DNA of 64,000 nucleotides from Lachnospiraceae bacterium (GCA_024690205.1 JAILCX010000020.1:62001-126000), one strand, 5' to 3'; counted from the first letter of the stretch, positions 41,817 through 51,246 are shown. Translations and numbers: made by a program. The notes: generated from the sequence alone by a model not told the origin.

Positions 41817-42000
41817 ATAAGTAGATTATAAACAGTATTTCGAAACACATTCCGCTTTGGAATGATACGAAAAAGCTCGCTGTTATATTACGGCGCAACA
41901 AAGAAAAAATGAGGCTCTATATGTTGGTTTAGTTATTTTCCAACAATTATTACATATTTATATGTGATATAACTTTTAACGGAGCGAAAATTTCATACGA

Positions 42001-42573
42001 ATGAGGACATTGCAGTCCCATACTATACAACAAATAGGGATTGCAATAATAATTGCTTTCCCTATTAGCATTCAGTTAGCAAAAAGGAAAGCGAGGTATT
42101 ATAATTTGAAAAAGAATTATTTAGGACAGGAAATTTCCGGGCGGAAAGAATTTTTAAGCGAGGATTACGGATACTACGATAAAGACGGTAATGAACATGT
42201 ATATTGGAAGCCAGAAGATGACGATGTAGATAGTGACGGTTTCGACAAGCATAATCAGGAAGAAAATGGAAGTTATATTCAAGATATAGTTTTACCATAT
42301 GGAAAACTGATATGCAGATATGGAAACATAAGGGGACGTATCACTACTGATTTGGAATCAAAGTACGAAAACTTAAGTCTTCCATATATAAAAGAGTCAG
42401 TAGAATATCATGTATATCGGGTTGTTGCTGATGGGCTCAAGGTAAAATGTACCGTTTCAAAAGGGAAGGTTGCTCCGATGTTCGATAGCAACGGCGGAGC
42501 AGTTCAGTATAAGCATTATCAAAGTATCGCCAATGAAGTCAACCAAGGAAAACTTGAGGAGGTATTTTTATGA
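42001..42573 (+). CDS. TNT-like (NAD glycohydrolase type) toxin domain protein
   Basis: A 190-residue protein. Residues 1-35 hold a hydrophobic stretch (QIGIAIIIAFPISIQLA) then KRKAR. Residues about 68-175 match the tuberculosis necrotizing toxin (TNT) domain layout: WKPEDDD...DGF, then LPYGKLICRYGNIRGR, LSLPY, YHVYRV (His137) and GKVAPMFDSNGGAVQY (Gln169). TNT toxins hydrolyse NAD(P). ATG 42001 lacks a close RBS; TTG 42106, with GAGG 9 bases upstream, would give a 155-residue protein of just the toxin domain. The next gene overlaps by ATGA and is likely the immunity protein. Activity is untested. Confidence 0.72.
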   Translation: MRTLQSHTIQQIGIAIIIAFPISIQLAKRKARYYNLKKNYLGQEISGRKEFLSEDYGYYDKDGNEHVYWKPEDDDVDSDGFDKHNQEENGSYIQDIVLPYGKLICRYGNIRGRITTDLESKYENLSLPYIKESVEYHVYRVVADGLKVKCTVSKGKVAPMFDSNGGAVQYKHYQSIANEVNQGKLEEVFL

Positions 42574-42866
42574 CACATTCAAAAGAAGAAATATGTATAT
42601 CAGCATTAAGCGAAATATGTAAATCAAATTTTGAGTCAGATGAATACAGTCTGCAAGGTCCTAAAGAAAGTGCAGTCTGCATTGAAAAAATAAAAGACGG
42701 ATGGAGCGTTTACGAAAATGAACGTAATTCTCGTAATGATTCGTTTTTATTTGACAATGTGGTCGAAGCTGCTTTGGATTTTCTAAGAAGATTGTGTGCT
42801 GGCATAAACTATAACAGCATTAAAAACAGTTTTTTAGACTTGATTATCGGACAAAGAATCGCTTAA
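42570..42866 (+). CDS. Probable immunity protein for the TNT-like toxin
   Basis: A 98-residue soluble, acidic protein that overlaps the toxin stop by four bases (ATGA), with GGAGG 7 bases before ATG. The pattern GWSVYENERNSRNDSFLFDNVVEAALDFLRRL resembles small immunity proteins of polymorphic toxin systems (similar in outline to the Imm59 type). That similarity is from memory and the family is not certain; the gene order toxin-then-small-partner is the strongest argument. A terminator follows. Confidence 0.6.
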   Translation: MTHSKEEICISALSEICKSNFESDEYSLQGPKESAVCIEKIKDGWSVYENERNSRNDSFLFDNVVEAALDFLRRLCAGINYNSIKNSFLDLIIGQRIA

Positions 42867-42885
42867 AGCAAAATCGTATGAATCG

Positions 42886-42924
42886 AAAAAGAGCTTATCC
42901 TAATGGATAGGCTCTTTTGTTTTT
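42886..42924 (+). terminator. Terminator after the toxin-immunity pair
   Basis: Stem AAAAAGAGCTTATCC/GGATAGGCTCTTTT with a TAAT loop (one bulge) followed by GTTTTT. It shields the downstream nrd promoter from element transcripts. Confidence 0.8.
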
Positions 42925-42944
42925 ACCTGAAAATCCCTTCAGAC

Positions 42945-43004
42945 TAACTGCAACACCCATAATCTTTCAAAGTAAATGCAACAAGTGTTGCGTTTAAGTT
43001 GAAA
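42945..43004. repeat. Right-end repeat block of the mobile element
   Basis: Three copies of the end motif: TAACTGCAACACC (42945-42957, identical to 39307-39319), TTTCAAAGTAAATGCAACA (42965-42983) and its inverted partner TGTTGCGTTTAAGTTGAAA (42986-43004). The last is the right terminal inverted repeat. The order and orientation copy those at the left end (39299-39499). Confidence 0.65.
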
Positions 43005-43010
43005 AATTAC

Positions 43011-43025
43011 TGTAGCGAAAAAGAA
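43011..43025 (+). repeat. Right 15-bp direct repeat flanking the mobile element
   Basis: TGTAGCGAAAAAGAA, identical to 39277-39291, followed by TAG. In the frame of the WYL gene this copy reads CSEKE then stop, which looks like the original end of that gene. Confidence 0.8.
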
Positions 43026-43036
43026 TAGGAATTTTA

Positions 43037-43065
43037 TTGACACTCCTTTTTTATATAGTTATACT
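43037..43065 (+). promoter_or_regulatory. Promoter of the nrdD-nrdG-dut operon
   Basis: Consensus TTGACA (43037-43042), 17-base spacer, TATACT (43060-43065). It begins 12 bases outside the mobile element, which therefore did not cut it off. Expected start near 43072, just before the NrdR box. Confidence 0.75.
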
Positions 43066-43073
43066 GAATAAGG

Positions 43074-43089
43074 ACACAATATCTTGTGT
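43074..43089. promoter_or_regulatory. NrdR box upstream of nrdD
   Basis: ACACAATATCTTGTGT fits the NrdR box pattern acaCwAtATaTwGtgt and is a perfect inverted repeat apart from its centre. It lies on the expected start of transcription, so ATP/dATP-loaded NrdR would block initiation. A partial second box (TATATAGT, 43052-43059) overlaps the spacer and may be the partner site. Nothing else is seen in the rest of this 270-base gap. Confidence 0.75.
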
Positions 43090-43139
43090 CTGATTTTTTC
43101 ATATTTTACTAAATCTAGAGTCAAGGGAGATGTTTTAGA

Positions 43140-45317
43140 ATGGGAAAAAAGGAATCTTGTGAGGTCAATTACGGAGAAAAGTTTAAACCCACCCGTGATA
43201 TCAAAGTCATCAAAAAAGACGGTTCACTGGAGAAATTCAATGTCCAGAAAGTCATTGATGCTGTAGGCAAATCAGCATACAGAGCATTGACTAAGTTTAC
43301 CGATGAAGAAAAAGATCATATCTGTAAATATGTCATCGACAAGGTTGACGAACTCGAAACAGATCAGGTTCCCATTCCCATAATGCATAATATCGTTGAG
43401 TCTGCTCTTGAAGAGGTAAAACCGATCGTAGCCAAGTCATACAGGGATTACCGTAACTACAAGCAGGACTTTGTCAGGATGATGGATGATGTTTATAAAA
43501 AATCCCAGTCCATCATGTACATTGGGGATAAGGAAAACGCCAATACCGATTCGGCTTTGGTGTCAACGAAAAGATCCCTTATCTTTAACCAGTTCAACAA
43601 GGAACTTTACCAGAAATTCTTCATGACTACCGAAGAGATCCAGGCATGCAGGGACGGATATATCTATGTTCATGACATGTCTGCAAGACGTGATACCATG
43701 AACTGCTGTCTTTTCAATGTAGCTGAAGTGCTTTCCGGCGGATTTGAGATGGGTAACATCTGGTATAACGAGCCCAAGAGCCTTGATGTTGCTTTTGACG
43801 TTATAGGCGATATCGTTTTGTCTGCAGCATCACAGCAATATGGCGGATTTACGGTTCCCGAGGTTGACAAGATTCTTGAGCCCTATGCTGAAAAGACATA
43901 CAAAAAAGCGACGGAAAAGTATCTTAAACTCGGAATAGATAAAGAAACAGCCGAGGCAGAAGCTTTTGCCGATGTTAAAAGGGAATTTGAACAGGGATTC
44001 CAGGGCTGGGAGTATAAGTTCAATACAGTAGCTTCATCAAGAGGAGATTATCCTTTCATAACTGTTACGGCAGGTCTCGGAAAAGGCAGATTTGCCAAGC
44101 TTGGAACCATTTGCATGTTAAATGTCCGCAGAAAAGGACAGGGTAAAAAGGAATGCAAGAAACCCGTTCTTTTCCCTAAGATCGTATTCCTTTATGATGA
44201 AAACCTTCACGGACCCGGATGTGAGCTTGAGGATGTATTTGAAGCAGGCGTAAGATGCTCTTCAAAGACCATGTACCCTGACTGGCTTTCACTCACCGGA
44301 AAAGGTTATATCGCTTCCATGTACAAACAGTATGGAAAAGTCATCTCGCCCATGGGATGCAGAGCGTTCCTTTCTCCCTGGTATGAAAGAGGTGGAATGC
44401 ATCCTGCCGACGATGATGATACACCGATTTTTGTCGGAAGGTTCAATATCGGTGCGGTATCACTTCATCTGCCCATGATCCTTGCCAAGTCAAGGCAGGA
44501 ATCAAAGGATTTCTATGAGGTCCTTGATTATTACCTTAACCTTATAAGGCAGCTTCATATCAGAACCTATGCATATCTTGGAGAAATGAGAGCTTCGACC
44601 AATCCCCTTGCTTACTGTGAAGGAGGTTTCCTTGGCGGTCATCTTAAGCTTACGGATAAGATTAAGCCTATCTTAAAGACTGCAACAGCCTCATTCGGCA
44701 TTACCGCATTTAATGAGCTTCAGGAGCTTTATAACGGCAAGAGCCTCGTTGAGGACGGTCAGTTTGCACTTGAAGTACTTGAGCATATCAACAAAAAGAT
44801 CAACGAATTCAAAGAAGAAGACGGCAATCTTTATGCGATATACGGTACACCCGCAGAGTCTTTGTGCGGACTTCAGGTAAAACAGTTCAGGGCTAAGTAC
44901 GGTATCATCGAAGGCGTTTCCGACAGGGAATATGTATCAAACTCATTCCATTGTCATGTTACCGAAGACATTACGCCTATCCAGAAGCAGGATCTTGAGT
45001 ACAGATTCTGGGAGCTTTCAAACGGCGGAAAGATACAGTATGTTAAATATCCCATTGACTACAATGAGGAAGCCATTAAGACTCTGATAAGAAGAGCAAT
45101 GGATATGGGCTTCTATGAGGGCGTTAACATGTCATTGGCTTATTGCGATGACTGCGGACATCAGGAACTTGAAATGGATGTATGCCCCAAGTGCGGATCA
45201 AGGAACCTTACAAAGATCGACAGAATGAACGGATATCTTTCATATTCAAGGGTTCACGGAGATACCAGATTAAATGAAGCTAAGATGGCCGAGATCAAAG
45301 AGAGGAAGAGCATGTAG
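43140..45317 (+). CDS. nrdD: Anaerobic (class III) ribonucleoside-triphosphate reductase
   Basis: A 725-residue glycyl radical enzyme that makes dNTPs without oxygen. Residues 18-110 are an ATP-cone (IKVIKKDGSLEKFNVQKVIDAV) for allosteric control. The catalytic Cys region includes MNCCLFN and SSKTMYPD, the zinc site is CDDC...CPKC near the C-terminus, and the radical Gly is in RMNGYLSYSR. Activated by NrdG, encoded next. The NrdR box in front fits dNTP-responsive control. Length is normal. Confidence 0.96.
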   Translation: MGKKESCEVNYGEKFKPTRDIKVIKKDGSLEKFNVQKVIDAVGKSAYRALTKFTDEEKDHICKYVIDKVDELETDQVPIPIMHNIVESALEEVKPIVAKSYRDYRNYKQDFVRMMDDVYKKSQSIMYIGDKENANTDSALVSTKRSLIFNQFNKELYQKFFMTTEEIQACRDGYIYVHDMSARRDTMNCCLFNVAEVLSGGFEMGNIWYNEPKSLDVAFDVIGDIVLSAASQQYGGFTVPEVDKILEPYAEKTYKKATEKYLKLGIDKETAEAEAFADVKREFEQGFQGWEYKFNTVASSRGDYPFITVTAGLGKGRFAKLGTICMLNVRRKGQGKKECKKPVLFPKIVFLYDENLHGPGCELEDVFEAGVRCSSKTMYPDWLSLTGKGYIASMYKQYGKVISPMGCRAFLSPWYERGGMHPADDDDTPIFVGRFNIGAVSLHLPMILAKSRQESKDFYEVLDYYLNLIRQLHIRTYAYLGEMRASTNPLAYCEGGFLGGHLKLTDKIKPILKTATASFGITAFNELQELYNGKSLVEDGQFALEVLEHINKKINEFKEEDGNLYAIYGTPAESLCGLQVKQFRAKYGIIEGVSDREYVSNSFHCHVTEDITPIQKQDLEYRFWELSNGGKIQYVKYPIDYNEEAIKTLIRRAMDMGFYEGVNMSLAYCDDCGHQELEMDVCPKCGSRNLTKIDRMNGYLSYSRVHGDTRLNEAKMAEIKERKSM

Positions 45318-45320
45318 ATC

Positions 45321-45827
45321 ATGAGATATCATAATATTACCAAAGATGACATGCTTAACGGCGACGGACTTCGCGTTGTTTTGTGGGTTGCCGGCTGCTC
45401 TCATTGTTGCAAGGAATGTCAAAATCCTGTCACCTGGGATCCGGCAGGCGGACTTTTGTTTGATGACGATGCAAAAAAAGAGATCTTTGACCAGCTGGAC
45501 AAGGATTATATTTCAGGAATAACATTCTCAGGCGGAGATCCTCTTCATGCTGCCAACAGGCTTGATGTACGTAATTTCATGGCGGAGATCAAGAAGAAGT
45601 ATCCCAATAAGACCATATGGCTTTATACCGGAGATTCGTGGGAGAATATCATGCATTATTCGTGCATGCAGTATGTAGATGTTCTTGTTGACGGCGAATT
45701 CGTTGTTGAGTTAAAGGATGTAAAGCTAAGGTGGAAAGGATCATCAAACCAGAGAGTCATCGATGTTCAAAAGACGCTTGAGTCTACGGACCCGGCCACA
45801 CCCATACTGCATTGTGAGGATTATTAA
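45321..45827 (+). CDS. nrdG: Anaerobic ribonucleotide reductase activating protein
   Basis: A 168-residue radical SAM activase that generates the glycyl radical on NrdD. The Cys motif CSHCCKEC (CxxxCxxC) binds the 4Fe-4S cluster; FSGGDPLHA is the SAM-contacting GGE-like motif. It starts 3 bases after nrdD and is followed immediately by dut. Confidence 0.95.
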   Translation: MRYHNITKDDMLNGDGLRVVLWVAGCSHCCKECQNPVTWDPAGGLLFDDDAKKEIFDQLDKDYISGITFSGGDPLHAANRLDVRNFMAEIKKKYPNKTIWLYTGDSWENIMHYSCMQYVDVLVDGEFVVELKDVKLRWKGSSNQRVIDVQKTLESTDPATPILHCEDY

Positions 45828-46265
45828 ATGGTTAAGAATATCAGAATAAAGTATTTTACCGACAAGATCGAAAAGCTTACATACATTGACGGAAAGTCCG
45901 ACTGGATTGACTTAAGAGCTGCAGATGATGTAAAATTAGCGAAAGGTGAGTTTAAACTCATTCCGTTGGGAGTTGCGATGGAACTCCCCGAAGGATATGA
46001 GGCTCACATTGTTCCAAGGAGTTCAACCTTCAAGAATTTCGGTATCATTCAGACCAATCATCAGGGAGTCGTTGACTGTTCTTATTGCGGTGATGATGAC
46101 CAGTGGTTTATGCCGGTCCTTGCCATACGCGATACCGAGATCCATTTAAACGACCGTATCTGCCAGTTCAGGATAATGGAAAACCAGCCGAAGATCGAAT
46201 TTGAAGAAGTCAAGAGCCTCGACCGGGATAGCAGGGGAGGATTTGGCAGCACCGGTAAGCAGTAA
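45828..46265 (+). CDS. dut: dUTP diphosphatase (dUTPase)
   Basis: A 145-residue trimeric dUTPase that removes dUTP and supplies dUMP for thymidylate. All five motifs are recognisable: WIDLRAADD (1), PRSST (2), [10 protein letters not shown] (3, with the catalytic Asp), NDRICQFRI (4) and SRGGFGSTG (5). The ATG follows the nrdG stop directly. Its place after nrdDG makes a compact nucleotide-supply operon. Confidence 0.93.
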   Translation: MVKNIRIKYFTDKIEKLTYIDGKSDWIDLRAADDVKLAKGEFKLIPLGVAMELPEGYEAHIVPRSSTFKNFGIIQTNHQGVVDCSYCGDDDQWFMPVLAIRDTEIHLNDRICQFRIMENQPKIEFEEVKSLDRDSRGGFGSTGKQ

Positions 46266-46274
46266 AGGTGATCT

Positions 46275-47975
46275 ATGCTAACAAACAGAAAACTGCTTTT
46301 TTTATGTTTTATACAATATATCGTTGTTCTGGGTTATCATTTAATATTCAGCCTTATCAATTGCACTGAGGATCAGACCAAGCAGGTTGCTGTTTGGTCT
46401 GTTTGTATGTTATTGGTTCTGGCTGTTTTGTCCCAGATACTGCAAAATAAGATAGAGATCATCATATATATAACCATGTTTTCCGTTATTCTGACGGTTT
46501 CTTATGTCGGATACATGCTTCATACTCTTGCCATGGGTATCCTTATATTTTTTATGGCAGGAGTTATCCTCGGTATGTTCTTAAAGCGCAGTTATGTATT
46601 TATATGGTGGATATTTTCGACTTTGACGATAATCATCTATGTTCTTTTATTCCCTGCGATAATCCTTGAAATGGTTCCTTCCATATTTATGTATTTCGGA
46701 TACATCCTCGTTTATATAATCGGTGGGATAAACCTTTATATCATGGTCGGAGCAGCGGAAGACTCTGTTGCTTTCCTTCGCAACAGATCCGAAAACACCG
46801 AGAAGGAAAGTGCACTTAAAAACATTTTCTGGGCCAATATCTCAAATGAGATCAGGACTCCCATGAATGTTATAAACGGAATGAGCACTCTTCTTAAGAC
46901 AGAAAATCTCAATGTCCGTGCCAGAGAATATACGGATCAGATAGAAAATGCTTCGGGCATGCTTCTTAATATCGTCAATGATACGCTTGAACTAGCAAAT
47001 ATCGAGTCCGGGCTTTATAAGCCGCTCGATCTTACGTATGACATCTATGCGGAAGCTCATTATGCTATAATGACTGCTTCATCATATATCACCGACGGAA
47101 AGATAAATCTTCTTTACTGTATCAATCCCGAAGTTCCGGTAGCACTTTTCGGAGACGGAAACCTTATAAGAAAGTGCTTTGTTAAATTATTGTATGATAC
47201 GATAATGTTTTCCGAAAAAGGAGAGATAAGACTTGACATCGATACCGATCATTCGTTGAGTAACGATGAAGAATCATTCCTTGTCATAAATGTATCGGGC
47301 TCTGATGCCGATATAAAGGATCAGACTATGGAGGATATTTTTTCCGGATTTGATTCTTCCGAAAGTTCAAGGACGACCGAACAGGAATCGATCGGACTTT
47401 CACTTAAGCTTTGTAAAGCAATGATCGAACTCATGGGAGGTAAGATCGAACTTATAAAGAATCCCGAAAAGGGTATCACATTCAGGGTTACGCTTTTACA
47501 GGCTATAAGTTCTGAGCAGGAGCTTATAAGGAGACTTGAAAAAAAGAAGAATTCTAAGGGCACGGAATGGATAGCTCCTCATTCAAAGGTTCTGGTAGTT
47601 GACGATACACCGACAAACCTTAAACTCATTTCGGGCATGATAAGGCTTCACGGTATCGATCCCGATAATGCCGAAAGCGGACAGCAGTGCATAGCCATGA
47701 TGGAAAAGACTAAATACGATCTGGTATTCCTTGATTACATGATGCCTGAAATGAACGGTGTCGAAACATTTAAGCAGATCCAGTCGAGGAACAACCAGCC
47801 CAATTTTGCCGATGTTCCCATCATTGCGCTCACTTCAAAATCCCTGCAGCGTGACAGAGGAAGATTTTTGGATCTGGGATTCAGTGAGTTTATATCAAAG
47901 CCCATTGATGACAGGGATCTTTCAAGCTTGTTGAAAATGTTCCTTATGAAGGACAATGAAAATACAGGAGAATGA
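46275..47975 (+). CDS. Membrane hybrid histidine kinase with degenerate kinase motifs and intact receiver
   Basis: A 566-residue protein. Residues 5-156 contain about six membrane helices. A HisKA-like helix follows, but the H-box reads [12 protein letters not shown]: the phospho-acceptor His is Asn191. The HATPase region is also degraded (N-box [18 protein letters not shown] without the conserved Asn residues, and no clear DxGxG). The C-terminal receiver (about 435-560) is intact: VVDDTPTN, phospho-acceptor Asp in [16 protein letters not shown] and SKPI. It may relay or sense rather than phosphorylate. It overlaps gltX upstream region by its last bases. Confidence 0.82.
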   Translation: MLTNRKLLFLCFIQYIVVLGYHLIFSLINCTEDQTKQVAVWSVCMLLVLAVLSQILQNKIEIIIYITMFSVILTVSYVGYMLHTLAMGILIFFMAGVILGMFLKRSYVFIWWIFSTLTIIIYVLLFPAIILEMVPSIFMYFGYILVYIIGGINLYIMVGAAEDSVAFLRNRSENTEKESALKNIFWANISNEIRTPMNVINGMSTLLKTENLNVRAREYTDQIENASGMLLNIVNDTLELANIESGLYKPLDLTYDIYAEAHYAIMTASSYITDGKINLLYCINPEVPVALFGDGNLIRKCFVKLLYDTIMFSEKGEIRLDIDTDHSLSNDEESFLVINVSGSDADIKDQTMEDIFSGFDSSESSRTTEQESIGLSLKLCKAMIELMGGKIELIKNPEKGITFRVTLLQAISSEQELIRRLEKKKNSKGTEWIAPHSKVLVVDDTPTNLKLISGMIRLHGIDPDNAESGQQCIAMMEKTKYDLVFLDYMMPEMNGVETFKQIQSRNNQPNFADVPIIALTSKSLQRDRGRFLDLGFSEFISKPIDDRDLSSLLKMFLMKDNENTGE

Positions 47976-47977
47976 CA

Positions 47978-49444
47978 ATGGAAAAAATAAGGACAAGATA
48001 CGCACCTTCACCTACGGGAAAGATGCATGTGGGAAATTTAAGATCGGCTCTTTACGAGTTCCTCATCGCCAAGCATGCCGGCGGTGATTTTATGTTAAGG
48101 ATTGAAGACACCGATCAGGAAAGATATGTGGAAGGCGCTGTTGATATCATATACAGGACCTTGGAAAAAACAGGTCTTATTCATGATGAAGGCCCCGATA
48201 AGGACGGAGGATACGGCCCTTATGTACAGTCTGAAAGAATGAAGACCGGAATTTACATGAAATATGCCAAGGAACTCATTGAAAAAGGTGAGGCATATTA
48301 TTGCTTCTGCGATAAGGAAAGATTATCCACATTAAAAACTGAAGTTGATGATGAGGGTAAATCCATAACGATCTACGACAAACACTGTCTGTCTTTGAGT
48401 AAAGAAGAGGTTGAAGCCAACATTAAAGCGGGAAAGCCTTTTGTAATAAGGCAGAATATCCCCAATGAGGGAACGACCACATTTTCAGATGAATTATACG
48501 GTGATATCACTGTTGAAAATGCCGAACTTGATGACATGATCCTCATTAAGTCAGACGGATATCCCACATACAATTTTGCTAATGTCATAGACGATCACAC
48601 CATGAATATTACTCATGTTGTGCGCGGTAATGAATACCTTTCTTCATCACCCAAATATGTGCGCCTTTATGAGGCTTTCGGATGGAAAGTACCGGTTTAT
48701 ATACACCTTCCGCTCATAACTGATGAAAACCATAAAAAGCTTTCAAAAAGAAGCGGACATGCTTCCTTTGAAGATCTTTTGGAACAGGGATTTATTACTG
48801 AGGCCATTGTTAATTATGTGGCACTTTTAGGATGGTCCCCCGAAGATAATAATGAGATCTTTTCGCTTGATGAACTCATCAAGGCTTTTGATTATCACAG
48901 GATAAGCAAATCACCCGCCGTGTTTGATATTGTAAAGCTTCGATGGATGAACGGTGAATATTTAAAGAAGATGGATTTCGATAAGTTCTATGAAATGGCA
49001 GAGCCTTATCTTAAAGAAGCTCTTACGAAACCGGGACTTGATATAAAACACATAGCGCAGCTTGTAAAAACAAGGATCGAGGTATTCACTGACATAAAAG
49101 AGATGGTTGATTTCTTTAATGAACTGCCTTCATACGATATCGAGATGTATGAGCACAAAAAGATGAAATCGACAAAAGAAAGCTCTCTTTCGGTTCTTAA
49201 AGAGATGGTTCAGATCTTAAACGATTGGGATGATTATTCAAATGATGCGCTTTATGCAATGCTCACTGATTATGCCTCTAAAAAGGAATTGAAGAACGGT
49301 ACGATTCTCTGGCCTTTAAGAACGGCTCTTTCGGGAAAACAGATGACACCTGCAGGCGCAACCGAGATACTTGAGATCCTCGGAAAAGATGAATCCGTAG
49401 CGCGAATAAAGAAAGGTATAGAATTGCTTGAAAAAGCCCAGTAA
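47978..49444 (+). CDS. gltX: Glutamyl-tRNA synthetase
   Basis: About 488 residues of class I synthetase charging tRNA(Glu) and probably tRNA(Gln). The HIGH-type motif is [17 protein letters not shown], the KMSKS-type motif is [15 protein letters not shown], and the [10 protein letters not shown] stretch is characteristic of GluRS. ATG 47978 is preferred to ATG 47972 because AGGAG (47966-47970) is 7 bases from 47978 and 1 base from 47972. The UvrD-like gene overlaps its end by 17 bases. Confidence 0.95.
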   Translation: MEKIRTRYAPSPTGKMHVGNLRSALYEFLIAKHAGGDFMLRIEDTDQERYVEGAVDIIYRTLEKTGLIHDEGPDKDGGYGPYVQSERMKTGIYMKYAKELIEKGEAYYCFCDKERLSTLKTEVDDEGKSITIYDKHCLSLSKEEVEANIKAGKPFVIRQNIPNEGTTTFSDELYGDITVENAELDDMILIKSDGYPTYNFANVIDDHTMNITHVVRGNEYLSSSPKYVRLYEAFGWKVPVYIHLPLITDENHKKLSKRSGHASFEDLLEQGFITEAIVNYVALLGWSPEDNNEIFSLDELIKAFDYHRISKSPAVFDIVKLRWMNGEYLKKMDFDKFYEMAEPYLKEALTKPGLDIKHIAQLVKTRIEVFTDIKEMVDFFNELPSYDIEMYEHKKMKSTKESSLSVLKEMVQILNDWDDYSNDALYAMLTDYASKKELKNGTILWPLRTALSGKQMTPAGATEILEILGKDESVARIKKGIELLEKAQ

Positions 49445-51239
49445 TATGCAGATGAGGGCGATTTCCCATATAAGGGGTCCGGCACTTGTTGTTGCCGGGC
49501 CCGGATCGGGAAAGACCTTCGTTATCGTTTCGAGGATATATGATCTGATATCCTTGCAGAATGTATCACCGGACCGTATTCTGGTCCTTACATTTTCCAA
49601 AGCAGCAGCCAATGAAATGAAAGAAAGATTTGAAAACGCCTATTCTGTTCAGGGCGTTAATTTTGGTACGTTTCATGCGGCAGCATACGGTTTTTTAAAA
49701 GAATTCGGCATGATACGAGATATTAAACTCATAAATGAAAGTGAAAAGATAAGGATATTAAAAAATTTCATAAAAAATCATGACCTTATAAAGGACCCTG
49801 ATGATGAAACGATCCTTATGTTCATTGAATATCTTTCAAAAAAGAAAAACTGTCCGAAAGAAGATCCTGTATTTAGGTACAGTGAAGAACTAAGCGATAA
49901 ATATGATGATATAAAAAGGGTACTTGATGAATACCAGACATTCATAAAAGACGAGGGAATGATAGATTTCGATGACATGATAATAAGATGTATCGATATG
50001 TTCAAAAATGACAGTGTCATAAAGGAAAAAGCCCGAATGAGATTTGATCATATAATAATCGATGAGTTTCAGGATATTAACTTTATGCAATACGAGATGA
50101 TAAAGATCCTCTCGGGAGATAAGAACAATGTTTTTGCGGTAGGGGATGATGACCAGTCTATCTACGGTTTCAGGGGCGCTTCATACGGTATCATGAAGAC
50201 TTTTCTTGATGATAATCCCGGCATCAAAAGATATACTCTGTCCGAAAATTATAGGAGCAAAAAAAGAATAACCGAATTTGCATCTGCGGTCATAAACTTT
50301 AATAAAGACAGGTTTGATAAAGAATTTATTTCGGTTAAAGAAGGTGGTAATGTCAGGCATATACATTTATCATCACACAGGGAGGAAGAGGATGAGCTTG
50401 TTAAGATGATAAAAGATCTTAAAGGTGAGGAGCTTAAAGATACTGCAGTAATCTTAAGGACTAACAGGGATGTTGCGCTGTTTTCAGCGGTATTATCTAA
50501 AAATGGTATCAGGGTAAAAGAACGATCAGCCAGCATGGCGAATAAAGAAAAAAAGAGTCTTGAAATGCTTGAAGATATCATCTCTTTTTTGAATTTCGTT
50601 TATAAAGGTCAAAGGCGATCTGATTTTATAAGGTTTATGAATAAACCGCAAAGATATATACAAAGGGGTGCACTTACAGGTGAAAAGACTGATCTTAAAA
50701 AGATAATGGATTATTACAGGAAGAATCATGATATGTTAAGCATGATCATCGATCTTGATAAGACCATAGGATTATGCAGAAGTTTAAGTCCCGATCTTGC
50801 AGTTAGTATATTTATGAATAAAATGGGTTACGGATCATATTTAAAGAGCAAATGTAACAGCGGACCGGAATATTCGGATATGATCAACTTAACGGAATCC
50901 ATAAAGAAAATGATAAGCCGATCATCCGTAACCTATGACTTCAGGGAGATCCTTACAGATATAATCGAAAACAAGCCAACACAAAATAATGACAAAAACA
51001 GTATAAATGTGATCACGATGCATTCGTCAAAGGGGCTGGAGTTTAAAAATGTATTCCTTCCTGATGTAAACGAAGGCATTATTCCTGCAAAAAACAGTTC
51101 CGGACGTGAACTTGAAGAAGAGTGCAGGCTGCTTTACGTTGCATTAACGAGAGCATCCGATAATCTTATCATCATGACTACTGATGAAAGAAACAGGGAT
51201 ATAAGCAGATATATCAAAAAACAGATCAAACGGCTTTAA
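49428..51239 (+). CDS. UvrD/PcrA-like superfamily 1 DNA helicase
   Basis: About 603 residues, shorter than PcrA/UvrD (about 720). Motifs present: Q-motif and Walker [64 protein letters not shown] and [11 protein letters not shown], so it should be an active 3'-5' translocase. TTG 49428 (AAAGG 11 bases upstream) restores the family N-terminus; ATG 49446 is an alternative without an RBS. The 2B domain and C-terminal tail appear reduced. The specific repair role is unknown. Confidence 0.88.
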   Translation: MKKPSNMQMRAISHIRGPALVVAGPGSGKTFVIVSRIYDLISLQNVSPDRILVLTFSKAAANEMKERFENAYSVQGVNFGTFHAAAYGFLKEFGMIRDIKLINESEKIRILKNFIKNHDLIKDPDDETILMFIEYLSKKKNCPKEDPVFRYSEELSDKYDDIKRVLDEYQTFIKDEGMIDFDDMIIRCIDMFKNDSVIKEKARMRFDHIIIDEFQDINFMQYEMIKILSGDKNNVFAVGDDDQSIYGFRGASYGIMKTFLDDNPGIKRYTLSENYRSKKRITEFASAVINFNKDRFDKEFISVKEGGNVRHIHLSSHREEEDELVKMIKDLKGEELKDTAVILRTNRDVALFSAVLSKNGIRVKERSASMANKEKKSLEMLEDIISFLNFVYKGQRRSDFIRFMNKPQRYIQRGALTGEKTDLKKIMDYYRKNHDMLSMIIDLDKTIGLCRSLSPDLAVSIFMNKMGYGSYLKSKCNSGPEYSDMINLTESIKKMISRSSVTYDFREILTDIIENKPTQNNDKNSINVITMHSSKGLEFKNVFLPDVNEGIIPAKNSSGRELEEECRLLYVALTRASDNLIIMTTDERNRDISRYIKKQIKRL

Positions 51240-51246
51240 ATGGTGG

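Larger units (their letters stand above)
39292..43010. mobile_element. IS30-type mobile element with regulator and toxin-immunity passengers
   Basis: A 3,719-base insert between two exact 15-bp direct repeats. The left end (TTTCCAAAGTAACTGCAACACC) and the right end read inward (TTTTCAACTTAAACGCAACACTT) form imperfect terminal inverted repeats that share GCAACAC. Contents: IS30-like transposase (minus), XRE regulator, TNT-like toxin and small immunity protein (plus). Without the insert the WYL gene ends in TAG 8 bases before the nrd -35 box. IS30 elements normally duplicate only 2-4 bases and carry no passengers, so this one is atypical. Whether the transposase moves the whole unit is inference. 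Confidence 0.7.

Noticed and set aside
39299-43004. Repeated 19-base motif considered as a CRISPR or phage-type repeat array
   Set aside because: There are only a few copies, in mixed orientation, with irregular spacing and no spacer-like units or cas genes; they sit at the ends of a transposase-bearing element.
45828-46265. dCTP deaminase instead of dUTPase
   Set aside because: The five dUTPase motifs are present, including SRGGFGSTG at the C-terminus, and the catalytic Asp in GVVDCSY.
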